A stretch of 64,000 nt of DNA from contig OZ244854.1 in the NCBI GenBank assembly GCA_965220985.1, positions 310,001 to 374,000 on the forward strand, in the 5' to 3' direction. Shown piece after piece: positions 54,191-63,179 of the stretch (its first letter is position 1; each line of letters begins with the position of its first letter). The notes below the pieces were generated by a model that ran no database searches, had not been told where the DNA came from, and saw only the letters and a list, made by a program, of their open reading frames with translations. The DNA is from JAPPHA01 sp965220985. GTDB lineage: Bacteria > Pseudomonadota > Alphaproteobacteria > Rhodobacterales > Rhodobacteraceae. The position numbers and the translations under genes are program-made.

Positions 54191-54566
54191 GCTGCACCCT
54201 CCCCGAACAGCAGATGTTGGAGTGAAAGGTTGCGTGATTCTGTCATCCATTGGTCCTGAGTGCAAAGTGAAATCCCGGCTAACCGAACGTCTCGCCCGTT
54301 GGCGTGATCAGGCAAGGAATGGATGTTCAGCGAGAGGATGACTCAACAAACACGGCGTAGCACTTCGGAGTTTGGTCGGGGGAAAATACTGCCCGCTACG
54401 CAACGCAAATTTATATTGGGGCTGCAGGTCTCGAACAAATGGCAACTCGCGCGCTCCAGTCGGTGCGCTGGCAAGAATTTCGCCTTCCCCAAGCCTTCCT
54501 TTCCTTTAACTCCTTTGACCATCGCGGAATACCAAGGCGAAGGGCGATCAACAATGACAACAACTG
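54191..54566. other. 376-base spacer between the AlbA_2 gene and the trypsin-like gene
   Basis: Contains the promoter of the AlbA_2 gene. It is clearly more AT-rich than the backbone (for example near 54405-54420), in keeping with foreign DNA. No gene recognised. Confidence 0.4.
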
Positions 54567-55409
54567 TCACGCCTCGTGCAGAAAGCGACGAATGCTGTCT
54601 TTGCCGTGCGCGATGAACCTTATTTCATGATCTGCTCCTTCGGCGAACACGATACCTGACAGATACAGCTTGTATTGCCCTTTGAATTCAAGTGGCACCT
54701 CAAGTGTCCAGACCGCGCCGCCACTCATCCCACGCCGAGTGCCGCGGAACATGCGATCGTCATTCGATATGACATGCTCGAAGCAGTCCCACCCACTTTT
54801 GTCTGGTGCCGTTTCGATTCTTCCCCCGAACAGCAAACCTTGGCAGGTCACCGAACCGCTGGGGGCATCACCCGCAGCATCCGCACATCCAAAAATCAAG
54901 TTTTTGTGGCGCGTCTCGCACTCGAATTCCACGCGACATTCTGCACGGTTGAAAAAGACCGCACCCTGTGAATCAACGCTCGTGACTTCATGCGCCGACA
55001 AAGGGATCCATCCGAGATCCGGTCCATTCGTTCGACAACCCTCCTCGCGATGACTTTCCATGCCGATGGCTTCGATCTCAGTGCTCTGAATTGGTCCTGG
55101 GGTGGAGGTAGTGACTGGGGACACGACAATTCGATCCTTTGACCTGATGACATCAACGACTTGGCCGGAGGTGATGATGCCTTGCTGACCATCAGTCCGA
55201 GTGATGAACGTTCCGGAGCCAACCGGGACCGGCTGATCGTCAACAACATGGGATAGGACTGCCGAGTATGGATGCACCAAAATGGCCAGAAACTGTTGCG
55301 CCATAGATAGACTGCGTAGTTCGTGATCAGTAGAGCCCGCTTTCGAAAATTGATCCGAAGCAGAAGACCCGCCTTCGTTCGCAGTCCCAGGTTCCATGGT
55401 CATTGTCAT
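54567..55409 (-). CDS. Trypsin-like peptidase-fold protein lacking the catalytic histidine
   Basis: A 280-residue protein with a chymotrypsin-fold pattern: VGSGTFITRTDGQQGIITSG in the place of the usual GSGT…GILTAHHV, then PDLGWIPLS in the place of the Asp strand, and GTRRGMSGGAVWTLE with the Ser nucleophile. The expected His after IITSG is Gln (GQVV), so the triad is incomplete and the protein may bind peptides or be a regulatory or decayed enzyme. No signal peptide is seen; similar soluble trypsin-like domains occur in bacterial conflict systems. Several in-frame start codons (GTG 55415, ATG 55409, 55403, 55397) are possible; none has a strong ribosome-binding site. It lies upstream of the AlbA_2 gene on the same strand. 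Confidence 0.65.
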   Translation of the reverse strand: MTMTMEPGTANEGGSSASDQFSKAGSTDHELRSLSMAQQFLAILVHPYSAVLSHVVDDQPVPVGSGTFITRTDGQQGIITSGQVVDVIRSKDRIVVSPVTTSTPGPIQSTEIEAIGMESHREEGCRTNGPDLGWIPLSAHEVTSVDSQGAVFFNRAECRVEFECETRHKNLIFGCADAAGDAPSGSVTCQGLLFGGRIETAPDKSGWDCFEHVISNDDRMFRGTRRGMSGGAVWTLEVPLEFKGQYKLYLSGIVFAEGADHEIRFIAHGKDSIRRFLHEA

Positions 55410-55686
55410 ATGCACTCTACTCTGATGGGATTCGTTCAGAGACCCTCGGGGTCAGGTCAATTCCGAGAACCGTCTTCCGAACCGTTTCGGTAGGCATACT
55501 TGACTGCGAATCGCCATTCAATCTGGATTTTGCCGTCGCGAACGATCCATCTGCGGCTTACCTACTCCCAGGCAGACAACCGGTGACCGGCAAGGCTGAC
55601 TCACCGGATCCCGCATTGCTTCTGCTCAGTGGTGAGCTTCGAATTCGTCGCCGTGCCGCTTGGATCAGAGCCGCTTGGTCACCAGT
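55410..55686. other. Spacer between the trypsin-like gene and the dehydrogenase gene
   Basis: About 277 bases, AT-richer than the downstream cluster; it marks the right edge of the accessory island. No gene is recognised. Confidence 0.35.
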
Positions 55687-56763
55687 TCACCGCGATGAAT
55701 CAGCATTGCGCCCCGCGATCATGCTCGTGAATTGCGGATCCTGGTTGATGTCCACACCCATGACGTCCGAAATCGTCTCCAGATTCGCCCGAGCCAACCT
55801 TCGTTCTGGCCGCCCGGCCAACATCGCGCCAAGGTCGTCCACGATCATGTCGCCAATCAGGTGCCGCCCTCCTTCGACGGCCGCAGCCCTGTGCGGCGAC
55901 AGGATGACGTTGTCGATCGTTCTTGCCGGGTCGTTCGCCGCCAGCGGCTCTGACGGAAAGACATCGCTCGCCAACCGCAACCGCCCCGCTCTTGCCTCCG
56001 CCATCAGCGCATCGTAGTCGACAAGATGAGCCCGGCTCAAAAGGACGACAACTGCGTGATCCCGCATCCTTGCCAGTACATCGGCCGAGACGAGTCCCCT
56101 GTTCGTCGATGTCGGCACGGCGGTCACGAACAGGCACCGGGCCCATTCGGCGAGTTCGTCGAGGCCGCACAGGCCGACACCGTGACGTTCGGCCACATCG
56201 GCCGGCAACCACGGATCGAAGGCGCGAAGCTCAGGTCGAAACGGTGCCAGCAACCGGCTCAGTTCGCGCCCGATCTCGCCGAAACCGACGAAACCGACCC
56301 GAGCGCCAAACAGGCTGAAGTCGGTTGTCGGGTTGTCGTTCAGCCAGCCTTCCTCGCCACGCCGAAACGCTTCGTGCTCCGTAACAAGCCCTCGTGCCGC
56401 CGCGAGCGCCATGGCCAGGCCCATCTCCGCAACCGACGACCTGAATCCCGGAGAACACGACAGCACCTCGACGCCGCGGCGGGCACAGGCAGCATAGTCG
56501 ATCGAGGCCGGGAACGACCCCGACACTTCGATGACAGCCTTCAGTTTTGAGGCCTTTGCGAGCGTCTCGCCCGTTACCTCCGGTCTCGACGCAATCAGCG
56601 CGGTGGCCTCGGGCAGGGCCGCCTCGAGGACAGAGCCGGGGATCGGATCGTCACGCCCCCAGACCACGTCGCAGATCTGCCGAAGTTCAGCCTCCCGTTC
56701 GCCCGAAAACAGCTCCCCCATCTGCCGCCAGTGAGGGGCAAGAACCACGACCGGCCGGTTCAT
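55687..56763 (-). CDS. D-isomer-specific 2-hydroxyacid dehydrogenase family protein
   Basis: A 358-residue dehydrogenase. The NAD-binding motif is VGFGEIGRELSRLL near residue 157, the Arg/Glu part of the active site is seen around VTAVPTSTNRGLVSADVL, and the catalytic His in NVILSPHRAAAVEGG. The enzyme interconverts 2-oxo acids and D-2-hydroxyacids with NAD(P)H; the exact substrate is unknown. It ends a minus-strand run after a CaiB-type gene and a decayed SDR. Confidence 0.88.
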   Translation of the reverse strand: MNRPVVVLAPHWRQMGELFSGEREAELRQICDVVWGRDDPIPGSVLEAALPEATALIASRPEVTGETLAKASKLKAVIEVSGSFPASIDYAACARRGVEVLSCSPGFRSSVAEMGLAMALAAARGLVTEHEAFRRGEEGWLNDNPTTDFSLFGARVGFVGFGEIGRELSRLLAPFRPELRAFDPWLPADVAERHGVGLCGLDELAEWARCLFVTAVPTSTNRGLVSADVLARMRDHAVVVLLSRAHLVDYDALMAEARAGRLRLASDVFPSEPLAANDPARTIDNVILSPHRAAAVEGGRHLIGDMIVDDLGAMLAGRPERRLARANLETISDVMGVDINQDPQFTSMIAGRNADSSR

Positions 56764-57082
56764 TGCGACTCGGTGAGCTGGTGCACCCAGTGCGGTGCAG
56801 TTTTTGTGTCACTTCGTTTCATCGAGCGTGGCTGATCCGAGACTGTGCCCTGACGGAGACAGAATGACGTTTTCGGATCGCGTTGTCCGGAAACGCAGTG
56901 CAATCTTCCATTCCCCTGGGACGCTCGACCGTCGCCGCCCAAATCTCTGGCCTGCCCGAACGGAACTGGAAACGGGCGCCAGCTTGGCAAGAGCCTCGAT
57001 GATCGATGCGCCAATTCCCATTCCCGCCGGCAACGAAGATCTTCTTGCCCGAAACGCCGAATGCCTCATCGAGATGCTTCAT
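56764..57082 (-). pseudogene. Decayed short-chain dehydrogenase gene
   Basis: The ATG at 57082 overlaps the CaiB stop (ATGA), and the first frame reads MKHLDEAFGVSGKKIFVAGG, a normal SDR start leading into the TGxxxGIG loop. The next pieces are in other frames: GIGASIIEALAKL in one, and QARDLGGDGRASQGNG in a third, in the right order for an SDR. After about 250 bases similarity ends. At least two frameshifts and a large 3' deletion have inactivated the gene, while the flanking genes remain intact. Confidence 0.75.
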
Positions 57083-58272
57083 GCGGTCACCTTCTCCCGA
57101 TGCTGGACGATGACGCCTTCCTTGATCAGGAGCTCGACATCTTCAGGTGCACAAAACTCGGCGGCCACCTCCCGGCTGTGCTCCCCGATTTCCGGCGCCC
57201 TGCACTCGCGTCTTGGTCGCTCGCCCCGGAAACGCCACGGCCCTCGAACCAGTACCATGCCTTCTCGCTCTGGCTCCAGCAATTCAAGGTGCTCGGTTTG
57301 CGGATGGGTTGCCCAATCCTCCATCGTCAGGACCGGAGCGAACGGGACATCCTCGGCAATCAACCGAGCTTCCCATTCTCGGCGATCGCGCTTCAGAAAC
57401 TCGGCCTCGACGATAGGTTTGAGAGCAAAGTAGTTTTCCATGCGTTCGGGGTAGCTGATGAAGCGAGGGTCTTCGGCCAGATCGACCCGATCCATGGCAC
57501 GGGTGAAGGCCAGCCAGAACTTCTGTCTGGACGACACGTGCACCGTGATCGCGTCGCCGGACGCCGTCATCAGGCAGAAACACTGAGCTTGCGGGTGCCG
57601 GGACTGGCGCGTCGGCACCGACCGGGTTTCGGTGTAAAGCGTCATCGCATCGATCGTGATCGCCGAGACTGCCTCCAAAAGCGATGTCTGTGTCAGCGTG
57701 CCGCGCCCTTGGCGATCGAGGCCACGGCCGACGAGACCCGCCAGGATTCCCATTGTCGAGGACATCGCTGTGATCAGGTCACCCACGCACGTGCCAGACA
57801 GTTGGGGCTGTCCGGCTTCGCTCATGACGGAGTAGAGGCCACCCATGCTTTGCCCGATGGCGTCATAGGCGGCCCGGTCCCTCCAGGCACCGCCTTCGCC
57901 AAACCCGCTCGCGGTCGAATAGACCAACCCGGGATTGATCGCATGACAGACTTCTGGCCCGAGACCAAGCTCGGCTGTCTTTCCGGGGCGACTGTTTTCA
58001 ATGAAGACGTCGAACTCCGGCAGCATCGACTTGACCAAGGACAGGCCGCGTGGATCCTTGAGGTTCACCGCAATCGAGCGTTTGCCCGCATTGTACTGGA
58101 CGAAGTAGTGGCTCCCGGTACCGACACCGCGACGAAATGCGTCACCTGAAGGCGATTCAACCTTCACCACATCCGCACCCAATGAGGCCAGCAGGGAACC
58201 GCAATAGGGTCCGGCAATATAGGCTCCCAGCTCGAGTACCTTGATGCCTTTCAGTGGTGGTTCAGTTTGCAT
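57079..58272 (-). CDS. CaiB/BaiF family CoA transferase
   Basis: A 397-residue type III CoA transferase. It starts LKGIKVLELGAYIAGPYCGS, has KVESPSGDAFRRG and SIAVNLKDPRG, and the catalytic Asp lies in LSGTCVGDLITAMSSTM. These enzymes move CoA between organic acids through an aspartyl-CoA thioester. The acid is unknown. The decayed SDR and the D-2-hydroxyacid dehydrogenase follow it, which suggests a former pathway for a hydroxy acid or its CoA ester. Confidence 0.93.
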   Translation of the reverse strand: MQTEPPLKGIKVLELGAYIAGPYCGSLLASLGADVVKVESPSGDAFRRGVGTGSHYFVQYNAGKRSIAVNLKDPRGLSLVKSMLPEFDVFIENSRPGKTAELGLGPEVCHAINPGLVYSTASGFGEGGAWRDRAAYDAIGQSMGGLYSVMSEAGQPQLSGTCVGDLITAMSSTMGILAGLVGRGLDRQGRGTLTQTSLLEAVSAITIDAMTLYTETRSVPTRQSRHPQAQCFCLMTASGDAITVHVSSRQKFWLAFTRAMDRVDLAEDPRFISYPERMENYFALKPIVEAEFLKRDRREWEARLIAEDVPFAPVLTMEDWATHPQTEHLELLEPEREGMVLVRGPWRFRGERPRRECRAPEIGEHSREVAAEFCAPEDVELLIKEGVIVQHREKVTA

Positions 58273-58849
58273 GAGGTCACTGTGATTCTGGCGAGCGGCA
58301 ACGCTGATTCCCGGCGTCCCGCAAACCCGCTTCCATGGAGACTTTCGTCTTGCCTGCCATCCAGTTGCACTGGTTCAGTCTGGCGCATTGCAAGATGCAT
58401 TTCTGAGCGGTTTTTTCAAGCCACGATCGAACTTGGAAGCGCAACTCGGGGGCGTCGCTGCACCGTCTCGGAGCATGGCGCAGCGCATGGTCAGGTCACG
58501 AAAAAGCGGCCGGCACCGGTCCCGATCAGAGGGCGCGCGTTCTCGAGAGCGGCATGCCTTGTGCATCGCCAAAGCCGACACCACTCCGTCGCGGTCAATT
58601 TCGTCGAGATGCACGCCCGGTCGATCCTGTTCGAGACGTTCGACAGGGATCCCATTGATGGCGCTCTCTCGCGCCAGCCGGTGTCGAAATCCCCGGGCGA
58701 AGCCAATGATCGAGGAATCGCAGAATTCACCTTCGGCCAGACCATTCCCGTCCGCGAACAGATCTGCCTGCTGGATCGCAGCCTCCCGGTCGCTCAAGAA
58801 TGCACCGCAATCCGCCGACAGCGCCGGCCATGAACGACGCGAGGCCTGC
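58273..58849 (-). other. 577-base region with an unassigned open frame
   Basis: Between the CaiB gene and the next ABC ATPase. One minus frame is open at 58375-58911 (178 codons) and contains EAAIQQADLFADGNGLAEGE and SIIGFARGFRHRLARE, while a second minus frame at 58491-58745 ends PLIGTGAGRFFVT. Neither is a domain I can name, the first overlaps the end of the ATPase gene, and codon use at the ends looks non-coding. It may be a decayed gene. Confidence 0.25.
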
Positions 58850-59920
58850 TCATCGCAACTCGTCAAACAGATGCGCCCGATCAGGCGCAAAGTCGAATGC
58901 CACCTCGTCACCGGGACGCATGATCACGTCCTCGGGCAATGCCGCCACAATCACGTCGCCGGCACCAAGCCGCACATCCACCACGGTTTCGCTTCCGAGC
59001 CGTTCGGTGACGACGACCTTGCCGTTCAGCAATCCCGAGGCGCCGCTGATCGGGCGAAGATCCTGTGGTCGGATGCCGAGCGTCACTGTCTGACCCTCGG
59101 TGAATGTTCCCGCGTGACGCGCCAGAGTGGTGGAGGCGATCGAGGCCCCCGAGACAGTTGCCCCTTGCTCGGACACCCCGTCGACCGTGACCTCGATGAA
59201 GTTCATCGATGGCGAACCAAGGAACCCCGCGACAAAGAGATTGGCCGGATTGTGGTAGAGATCCATGGGCGCGCCCGCCTGCATGACTTCACCGTCCTTC
59301 AGCACGACGATCTTGTCGGCGAGCGTCATCGCTTCGACCTGGTCGTGGGTGACGTAGATCATCGTCGTCTTGAGCTGTGCATGAAGCGCTGCAAGCTCCT
59401 GCCGCGTGCTCATCCTCAGCGCCGCATCGAGATTCGAGAGCGGTTCGTCGAACAGGAACACCGACGGATTGCGCACGATCGCCCGTCCGATCGCCACGCG
59501 CTGGCGCTGGCCACCCGACAGCTGCGACGGCCGCCGGTCGAGCAGGTCCTCCATTTGCAGCATGCGGGCCGCGTCGGCGACCTTTCGATCGATTTCGTCC
59601 CTGTTCTCCTTGCGGATGGTCAACCCGAACGCGATGTTCTCCCGGACGGTCATGTGGGGGAAGATCGCGTAGGACTGAAACACCATCGCAATGGCGCGCT
59701 CTTTCGGTTCGAGATCGTTTACCAGCCGTCCACCGATCCGAAGCTCGCCGCTCGTGATGTCCTCGAGGCCGGCGATCAGCCTCAAGAGCGTGGACTTTCC
59801 GCACCCGGAAGGTCCGACAAAGACCACCAGTTCCCCGTCCGCAATGTCGATGTCGACACCGCGAATGACGTCGACATCGCCGAAACTCTTGCGGATGTTG
59901 GAAAGCGTGACGCTGCCCAT
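58850..59920 (-). CDS. CUT1-type sugar ABC transporter ATPase (second system)
   Basis: A 356-residue ATPase with Walker A GPSGCGKST, Q-loop VFQSYAIFPH, signature SQLSGGQRQRVAIGRA, Walker B VFLFDEPLSNLDA and H-loop IYVTHD, plus the C-terminal TOBE-type domain of the MalK/UgpC family. ATG 59920 lies 3 bases before the stop of the glycosidase-like gene, so the operon is tightly packed. Confidence 0.95.
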   Translation of the reverse strand: MGSVTLSNIRKSFGDVDVIRGVDIDIADGELVVFVGPSGCGKSTLLRLIAGLEDITSGELRIGGRLVNDLEPKERAIAMVFQSYAIFPHMTVRENIAFGLTIRKENRDEIDRKVADAARMLQMEDLLDRRPSQLSGGQRQRVAIGRAIVRNPSVFLFDEPLSNLDAALRMSTRQELAALHAQLKTTMIYVTHDQVEAMTLADKIVVLKDGEVMQAGAPMDLYHNPANLFVAGFLGSPSMNFIEVTVDGVSEQGATVSGASIASTTLARHAGTFTEGQTVTLGIRPQDLRPISGASGLLNGKVVVTERLGSETVVDVRLGAGDVIVAALPEDVIMRPGDEVAFDFAPDRAHLFDELR

Positions 59921-59922
59921 GA

Positions 59923-60879
59923 TCAGGTCTCCAGAAAAAGGCTGCCGTCGGAACGGCGATGAACCGGCGCAGGGTCCATGATGAAGCCGCCGAAGTCGCT
60001 CCCGGCGCCGTCCTTGAACCCGAGGATCCACAGGCCGTCGCGCTCGACGATTCGTGCTGCGTAGCGGTTTTCGCGGGTATCGAGCGCCGCCTCGTCAGGC
60101 AGTCGCCACGGCCCTCGTGGTCCGTCGGCCATGAGATAGTAGTTGCCCTGGCCGATGATGCCGTTCTCCTCGATGTTCCACCTGGCCTGATGGTCGGGCG
60201 ACGAGCAGAAAAGGCAGTACCAGGAGCCACCGACCTCGAAGACCTGCGGAACCTCCAGCTGCCCCCAGCCGCCGACGAAGACGGGCAGCTCCAGCGTCCA
60301 GGTCATCAGATCGGCCGACGTCGCCAGCCCGATGCACCCCGCATCGTTGACATCATCGCGATCGGGAACCCGCGCCGTGAAATACATCAGCCAGCCATCA
60401 CCGCCCGGATCCTTCATCACCCAAGGATCGCGCATGGCGCGATCGTGCCAGCGACCTTCCCACGCAGTCTCGTAGGCATCGCTGACGGGCCCGACGAGAT
60501 CGAGACACAGCCCGTCTCCAACGCGTTCCCAGGTCTCGAGATCGTCTCCGATGGCGTGGCCGATCCGCTGGATCTTGCCGTCCTCGGCCTGCGACGTGCC
60601 CGTGTAGAAATAGTGCCATCGACCCTCGTTGTCGCGCAGGGTCGAGCCCGTCCAGACGGTCTTGTCGTCCCATGACGGTGCGCGGGACGGGGCCAGAGCG
60701 GTTCCCCTGTGGTCCCAGTGCACCAGATCGTCGCTGGTCGCGTGGCCATGGCTCACGTTCCAGTGGCGAAGCTCGGGATCGCCGAGCGATTTCGGCGCCT
60801 TGAGATACCAGCAGTGCCAGCGATGGCCATCATGCAGGTACCAGCTGTCCCACACCCAGTGATCGTCGAGCGCGAGCAT
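59923..60879 (-). CDS. GH32/GH43-like five-bladed beta-propeller glycosidase
   Basis: A 318-residue protein without signal peptide. Features of the clan are DDHWVWDSWYLHD near the N-terminus (Asp candidate nucleophile), VWTGSTLRDNEGRWHYFYTG, the RDP motif in DRAMRDPWVMKDPG and QLEVPQVFEVGGSWYCLF with the likely acid Glu. It should cleave a small fructose-, arabinose- or xylose-containing sugar in the cytoplasm after import by the transporter encoded around it. GH family number cannot be settled by eye. Confidence 0.8.
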   Translation of the reverse strand: MLALDDHWVWDSWYLHDGHRWHCWYLKAPKSLGDPELRHWNVSHGHATSDDLVHWDHRGTALAPSRAPSWDDKTVWTGSTLRDNEGRWHYFYTGTSQAEDGKIQRIGHAIGDDLETWERVGDGLCLDLVGPVSDAYETAWEGRWHDRAMRDPWVMKDPGGDGWLMYFTARVPDRDDVNDAGCIGLATSADLMTWTLELPVFVGGWGQLEVPQVFEVGGSWYCLFCSSPDHQARWNIEENGIIGQGNYYLMADGPRGPWRLPDEAALDTRENRYAARIVERDGLWILGFKDGAGSDFGGFIMDPAPVHRRSDGSLFLET

Positions 60880-60881
60880 GA

Positions 60882-61751
60882 TCAGCCCTTGACCCCGGTC
60901 GATGCGATCGAGGCGATGAATGCCCGCTGCAGGACCAGATAGAAAACCAGCACGGGAACCGTGATGATGGTGAGATAGGCCATGATCTCGCCCCATGCGG
61001 TGTTCAGCTGGAAGAAATACAGCAGACCGACCATGATCGGCCGCAGGCCCTCTTCCTGAACCACCATGATCGGCCAGATGAACTGGTTGTTGTACATTTC
61101 CAGAAACTTCAGGATCGCGACCGTCGCGATGACCGGTCCCGACAGCGGCATGATGACCTTGCGGTAGATCTGGAACCAGCTGGCGCCCTCGACCCGGCTC
61201 GATTCGACCAGTTCACGCGGCAAGTCGCGGAAATACTGAACGAAAAGGAAGATCTCGAGCGCTCTGATGATCCACGGGATGATCTGCACCTGATAGGAGT
61301 TCAGCCAACCCCAGGTCACGCCCTCCACGCTCAGCCACGGCAGGTTGTTGACCAGCAGCAGCAGCGGGACGGCGACGGTTTCGAAAGGAAGGATGTAGGT
61401 GGCGATGATCAGCGCGAGGACCACCGACTTGCCCCACCAGTCGATGAAGACGAACGCGAAGGCCGCAACGGATGCCAGGAATATGGACAGGATCAGCGTG
61501 GTTGCCGTGATGAACACCGAGTTGAAAATGAACAGGGCCACGGGCGCGCGGTCGAACGCCTCGCGATAGTTGTCGAGGCTGATGTCGCCGACCGGCAGGA
61601 AGGCGCGCACGGACGAGCTGTCCGACAGCAGCTGAAGATCGGGTTTCAGCGACGACACGATCATGAAGATGATCGGAAAGATGAAGACGCAGGCGATGAA
61701 TCCCAAAAGGATGTATCGCCCCAGCAGCTGGACCTTGCGCTCGAGCGTCAT
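60882..61751 (-). CDS. CUT1 ABC transporter permease, MalG type (second system)
   Basis: A 289-residue permease with six hydrophobic segments. The EAA motif is VESSRVEGASWFQIYRKVIM, and the start GRYILLGFIACVFIFPIIFM is typical. It ends 3 bases before the glycosidase start and overlaps the other permease by four bases (ATGA). Confidence 0.93.
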   Translation of the reverse strand: MTLERKVQLLGRYILLGFIACVFIFPIIFMIVSSLKPDLQLLSDSSSVRAFLPVGDISLDNYREAFDRAPVALFIFNSVFITATTLILSIFLASVAAFAFVFIDWWGKSVVLALIIATYILPFETVAVPLLLLVNNLPWLSVEGVTWGWLNSYQVQIIPWIIRALEIFLFVQYFRDLPRELVESSRVEGASWFQIYRKVIMPLSGPVIATVAILKFLEMYNNQFIWPIMVVQEEGLRPIMVGLLYFFQLNTAWGEIMAYLTIITVPVLVFYLVLQRAFIASIASTGVKG

Positions 61752-62821
61752 GATTTCTCTCGCGTCAGCCAGCGCTGCAGAAGCGAAATCGAGAGAACGA
61801 ACAGAAAGAGGAAGACCGAAATGGTCGAACCGCCGGAGATGTCCTGCTTGCCGTAACCGCGCTCGACCATCTGGAAGACCAGCGACTGGGTGCTGTCGAG
61901 CGGGCCACCGTTCGTCATCACGGCAATCTGCGGATACAGGGTGAATGCCTGCATGGTGATGATGATCATGACCAGAATCGCCGTGTTTCGAAGGCCTGGC
62001 CAGGTAACGTAGCGAAAGGTCTGCCAGCGGCTCGACCCCTCGATGCGCGCGGCCTCGTAGAAGGTCGACGGAATCGTCTGCAACCCCGACAGCCAGATGA
62101 TCATGTGAAACCCGACGCCTTGCCAGATCGACATGGCCATGATCGACGGCAACGCCGTCGAGGTCTGTCCAAGCCAGTCCACCGGCGCGATCATGCCGAA
62201 GGACAGGTAATCGAGCATGGTGTTCAGCAGTCCGTTCTGTCCGTCGTAGATGAATCGCCACAGCATCGAGACGACCACCATCGAGATCACCACCGGCATG
62301 AAGTAGATCGTTCGAAAGACGTTGATGCCGCGGATGCGGCGATTGATGAGAAGGGCAAGACACAGCGCGAAGCCGGCCTGCAGTGGCGCGACGACCGCAA
62401 CGAAGAACACGGTGTTTCGCAGTGCCTTGAGAAAGACCACGTCGCTCGCCAGAACGTAGGTCCGGCGGCCCTCCGTCCAATCGATGTGAAACCACTCGCG
62501 CTTGCGGAAATACTCCGGGTACTCGTCTCGATTGCGGGTGTAGGTGCGGAGGCGCGGAAAGACCGGCTCTCCGTCCTTCATCTTGATTTCGGCGTTCTCG
62601 TCCCGCTCGGCATCAAGTGTCAGAACCGACAGGCTGAACAGCCGCTCGTAGTTTCGCGTGCCGACCCATTCGGTCGGGTTGGGAGAGACCAGGCGCTGAT
62701 TGGTGAACGAGAAACCGATCGCCATGACGAATGGCAAGATCAGGAACACCACGATCAGCAGAAACGCCGGCCCGGCCATCATCCAGCCGGCACGGTTCTG
62801 GCGTGTCAGTCGTGTTGCCAT
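61748..62821 (-). CDS. CUT1 ABC transporter permease, MalF type with large first periplasmic loop (second system)
   Basis: A 357-residue permease, about 60 longer than usual because of a hydrophilic insert (residues about 45-120) between the first and second membrane segments, containing EWFHIDWTEGRRTYVLASDV. The EAA motif is YEAARIEGSSRWQTFRYVTW, and GGPLDSTQSLVFQMVERGY closes the family pattern. AAGGAG precedes ATG 62821. Confidence 0.93.
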   Translation of the reverse strand: MATRLTRQNRAGWMMAGPAFLLIVVFLILPFVMAIGFSFTNQRLVSPNPTEWVGTRNYERLFSLSVLTLDAERDENAEIKMKDGEPVFPRLRTYTRNRDEYPEYFRKREWFHIDWTEGRRTYVLASDVVFLKALRNTVFFVAVVAPLQAGFALCLALLINRRIRGINVFRTIYFMPVVISMVVVSMLWRFIYDGQNGLLNTMLDYLSFGMIAPVDWLGQTSTALPSIMAMSIWQGVGFHMIIWLSGLQTIPSTFYEAARIEGSSRWQTFRYVTWPGLRNTAILVMIIITMQAFTLYPQIAVMTNGGPLDSTQSLVFQMVERGYGKQDISGGSTISVFLFLFVLSISLLQRWLTREKS

Positions 62822-63179
62822 GACACTCCTTTTCGTTTCACCATGGGCCGTTGGGCCCGTGCCGGCCAATCCGATCGCCTTGGCTGGACGGATGATCGGG
62901 ACGCGCGAACGCGATGAACTCGGTGCTGCCGTCAGCTGTCGCCCATTCCGCCGATCGACCCGTGCCCTCACCCTTGGGCTTCAGATTCTTGTCGGAAACA
63001 ACCCTGGGGAACAGACGTTCGGGCTTCGTCATCCCAACCAATCTTTCTGAAGGCACGATCCCGCAAGCGGCATTGCCATGATCCCGAGGAGCTGGGTCCG
63101 ACCGGTCCCGACGCTCAAAACGCTCGGCAATTGAGGCGGGCCGCGCCAGATGGGGCGCGACCCGTCTTCATGCTCGACT
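62822..63179. other. Spacer between the second binding-protein gene and its permease
   Basis: A 358-base intergenic region within the transporter operon. Besides the hairpin at 63138-63163 no gene or other signal is recognised. Its length suggests an extra promoter or a lost small gene, but nothing in the sequence proves either. Confidence 0.4.
63138..63163 (-). promoter_or_regulatory. Stem-loop after the second binding-protein gene
   Basis: GGGCCGCGCC (63138-63147) pairs with GGCGCGACCC (63154-63163), nine Watson-Crick pairs and one G-U, loop of six, starting about 16 bases after the binding-protein stop. No U-tract follows on the minus strand. Same placement as the hairpins at 43404 and 50919. 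Confidence 0.7.

Noticed and set aside
58388..59962. A 524-codon plus frame opposite the second ABC ATPase
   Set aside because: Shadow of the ATPase; no domain of its own.
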